Positions 61,691-64,000 of a stretch of 64,000 bases of DNA are shown here, piece after piece. The stretch is from Acidimicrobiaceae bacterium. Its GTDB lineage: Bacteria; Actinomycetota; Acidimicrobiia; Acidimicrobiales; RAAP-2. Each line of letters starts with the position of its first letter. Position 1 is the first letter of the stretch. The position numbers and the translations under genes are program-made. The notes below the pieces were generated by a model that saw nothing but the letters and a program-made list of their open reading frames with translations, was not told where the DNA came from and did not search any database. The stretch is from the NCBI GenBank assembly GCA_027306585.1, contig DAHUZJ010000104.1, positions 57,499 to 121,498 on the forward strand, written 5' to 3'.

Positions 61691-62902
61691 TCAGGCCGAC
61701 CCCGTAGCCCGACGAAGCCTGACCTTCTCCAGGAACCCCCCGTACCTCTCGATGATCCGGTTCCAGGCGAAGTTGTCATCCACATAGCGCCGGCCCCGGG
61801 CCACCAGCTCGTCCCGGAGCCCGGGCTCGTGCAGCAGGCGGTCCACGGCCGCCTCGAAGCTCGGGTAGTCCTCGTACCAAAGGCCCCCGCCCGAGCGCTG
61901 GGCGTGTTCCAGAGTGGCCTCGCAGCGCCCATTCACGATCACGGCGCTGCCGGCCGCCCATCCCTCCACCACGGCCAGGGAGAAGGCCTCGAAGGCCGAG
62001 GCCGACACCAGGGCGGCCGACTCCCGGAGGAGGGCCCACTTCGTCGCATCATCGGCCATCCCGGCGCTGACCACGTCCGGATCCGGGTCCGGTTCCCTCA
62101 CCACCTGGCCGACCAGTACCAGGGCCAGCGGGCCGGGCCGGCGGGCCTTGTACTCCCGGAAGTAGCTCCACAGCAGGTCGGTGCCCTTGTGGTCGTCCAG
62201 GTAGCGGGCCACCGACACCAGATAGGGCCGGTCGGCCAGGCCGAACCGGTCCCGGACCGAGGCGTCCGGCGCCGGCGGCGGGCCGATCTCCTCGTCCACC
62301 CCCAGACCCAGGACGATCTGGGGGGTGGCGGCCAGCGGGAAGAGGCGATGGGCCAGCCGGCGCTCCCCGTAGGTCTGGAAGACCAGGGCCGATGCGGCTT
62401 GGAAAACAGGGCCGAAGACGGGCAGGCGCAGCGGGGGCTCGTCATGGGTGGCCGGGTGGAAGACCGAGCGGTCGGCCACCAGGGGAAGGCCCCGGACCGT
62501 CGGGTGGTAGAGGTACGGGTAGAAGGCGATCAGGTCGGCCGGGCTGTCCCGGATGGCGCCGATCAGCTCGGAGCACACCGGGCCCTGCAGGTCTATCCAG
62601 CGGTCGGCTTCGGCCATAGTGGCCTTGGCCGGGCCGGCGCTCAGGAGAGCCCCGGAGTAGGGGTGGAAGCCCGGGTCACGCCCGGCTTCGGAGAGGAAGC
62701 GGTGGACCCGCACCCCGTTGATCTCCACCTCCCCCGGCTCGTACTGGTTTTCCCAGGTCATGGCGTCGGCCGCGCAGGTGGTCAGGACCTCGACCTCCCA
62801 ACCCCGGGCGGCCACCAACCGCTCGGCCAGGTTCCGGGCCGCCGACTCGGCCCCGCCCACCACTTCCAGTCCGTAGCGGGGGACGACGTAGGCGAGCCTC
62901 AC
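61691..62902 (-). CDS. Glycosyltransferase, GT-B (GT4-like)
   Basis: VRLAYVVPRYGLEVVGGAESAARNLAERLVAARGWEVEVLTTCA...PYLVSVARYLDDHKGTDLLWSYFREYKARRPGPLALVLVG...SASAFEAFSLAVVEGWAAGSAVIVNGRCEATLEH. Confidence 0.9.
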   Translation of the reverse strand: MRLAYVVPRYGLEVVGGAESAARNLAERLVAARGWEVEVLTTCAADAMTWENQYEPGEVEINGVRVHRFLSEAGRDPGFHPYSGALLSAGPAKATMAEADRWIDLQGPVCSELIGAIRDSPADLIAFYPYLYHPTVRGLPLVADRSVFHPATHDEPPLRLPVFGPVFQAASALVFQTYGERRLAHRLFPLAATPQIVLGLGVDEEIGPPPAPDASVRDRFGLADRPYLVSVARYLDDHKGTDLLWSYFREYKARRPGPLALVLVGQVVREPDPDPDVVSAGMADDATKWALLRESAALVSASAFEAFSLAVVEGWAAGSAVIVNGRCEATLEHAQRSGGGLWYEDYPSFEAAVDRLLHEPGLRDELVARGRRYVDDNFAWNRIIERYGGFLEKVRLRRATGSA

Positions 62903-63252
62903 CCCGGCATTGTGGCCCGTTGGAGGGCACCGCCTGCTCAGCCCGGAGAGCCCACCGGCGCTCGGCGAAAAACGCCGGCGGGCCACTCAACGGGTTTCAG
63001 AGCCGGGCGGTGCGGAGTTCCGCCTGGCTCAAGCCGCCGACGGGGCTGGGGCCCCCGTCGGGCGGAGGAGGCGGGGCGCAGGGGACCCGCCGGGAATGAA
63101 CATGGTCTCGTCCCCGGGAGGGGCGGCAGGCGGGGCAGACACCGGCCGGCCTCCCGGGGACGGGGATACCGCCCCCCTTCTCGCCCCGGCGGTGCTGGGA
63201 AACCAGCCGGGCGAGCGCAATGCCAGGGGGCGGGTAGACCACGCCCGTATCT

Positions 63253-64000
63253 TCAACCGCTGGGCTGGGGTATCCCTGGGCGCATGCTGGGATGTTCCTG
63301 GGAGTTTTCCGCTTCGGCAGGGCGGAGGAGGGACTGGTCGATCGCGGCCTCCACTTCACCGGCTCCGGCGGGGGTCGGGGCCAGCGGGATCACCACCCGG
63401 AAGACGGCGCCTCCCTGGGCGTGGTTGGAGGCGGATACCGAGCCCCCGTGGGCGGTCACGATGGCGTGCACGATGGACAGGCCCAGCCCGGCCCCGCCGT
63501 TCTCGTGGGTGCGGGCGGCGTCGGCCCGGTAGAAGCGCTCGAAGACCTTTCCGGCTGCGTCCGGATCGAGGCCGGGACCGCTGTCCTCCACCTCCAGGAC
63601 GGCCGACCCGGCCTCCCGGAAGAGGCGGATCCGGGCCGGGGCGCCGGCGGGTGTGTGCATGCGCACGTTGCCCAGGAGGTTGTCGATCACCTGGCGCAGT
63701 CGGTTCCGGTCCCCCCGGATCAGGAGCGGTCCGGCCAACTCGGTGTCGATGGCCCGATCCGGCTCCACCACCCGGGCGGCATCGACGGCGTCGTCCACCA
63801 GGGTGGAGAGGTCGATTTGGTCGTCCTCCAGGGGCCGGCCCTGATCGAGGCGGGCCAGGAGGAGGAGGTCGTCGACCAGGAGGCCCATCCGGGTGGCCTC
63901 CTCCTCGATCCGGTGCATGACCTTGGCCAGGTCCTCCGGGCGGCGGTCGGCTCCACGCCGGAACAGCTCGGCGTAGCCCCGGATGGAGGTCAGAGGGGTG
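63253..64000 (-). CDS. Sensor histidine kinase, C-terminal portion (runs off the right edge)
   Basis: TPLTSIRGYAELFRRGADRRPEDLAKVMHRIEEEATRMGLLVDDLLLLARLDQG...NRLRQVIDNLLGNVRMHTPAG...VLEVEDSGPGLDPDAAGKVFERFYRAD...GGAGLGLSIVHAIVTAHGGSV. Confidence 0.93.
   Translation of the reverse strand, partial: TPLTSIRGYAELFRRGADRRPEDLAKVMHRIEEEATRMGLLVDDLLLLARLDQGRPLEDDQIDLSTLVDDAVDAARVVEPDRAIDTELAGPLLIRGDRNRLRQVIDNLLGNVRMHTPAGAPARIRLFREAGSAVLEVEDSGPGLDPDAAGKVFERFYRADAARTHENGGAGLGLSIVHAIVTAHGGSVSASNHAQGGAVFRVVIPLAPTPAGAGEVEAAIDQSLLRPAEAENSQEHPSMRPGIPQPSG

Noticed and set aside
62903-63252. Cobalamin or c-di-AMP riboswitch
   Set aside because: Only fragments such as GAGCCAGGCGGAAC or GGGGACCC resemble consensus pieces; overall order and downstream gene orientation do not fit.
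63029-63256. 75-aa minus ORF MKIRAWSTRPLALRSPGWFPSTAGARRGAV...
   Set aside because: Pro/Ala/Arg-rich, no SD or motif; not distinguishable from GC noise.

Overview
This is a 64 kb, very GC-rich chromosomal window from a high-GC Gram-positive. The gene content (F420/LLM oxidoreductase, mycothiol-type SigR/RsrA, CarD, GpgS, HemQ) suggests Actinobacteria, possibly Acidimicrobiia-like; that taxonomy is inference. I found about 60 supportable protein genes and one tRNA (Thr-CGT, minus strand). I saw no rRNA, phage, transposon or CRISPR array. Most of the window is compact, translationally coupled housekeeping DNA: pheA; larB-larC; a lpdA-like flavoprotein; hemQ-larE-NIL; groEL with a CIRCE element; thrC-moaD; gpgS-otsA/otsB; rlmB-ispF-ispD-carD; disA-radA; clpC; a polyprenyl synthetase; the long tilS-hpt-folE-folP-folB-folK-panC-panD-nadB-coaX-lysS block; sigR-rsrA; a murL-like/murD pair; holB-tmk-topA; hppA; an APC permease. 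The most interesting items are: (1) an unlabelled SAM-I (S-box) riboswitch-like leader immediately upstream of a threonine synthase-like gene that is ATGA-coupled to a ThiS/MoaD sulfur-carrier gene, suggesting a methionine/homocysteine role; (2) a PTP-fold-like protein in the folate operon whose HCX5R signature reads HQEGLGDR (Cys to Gln), a candidate pseudophosphatase; (3) a Fic-like protein that has lost the HPFxxGNGR motif but keeps the C-terminal winged helix, starting in a 9-bp ATG-containing tandem repeat and ending inside a tRNA gene; (4) an APC permease fused to an OB-fold domain; (5) a MurL/MurD2-type L-Glu peptidoglycan route whose murL-like gene lacks a canonical start codon; (6) larB/larC/larE without an obvious client enzyme. 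All homology calls come from reading motifs by eye; no database search was run.
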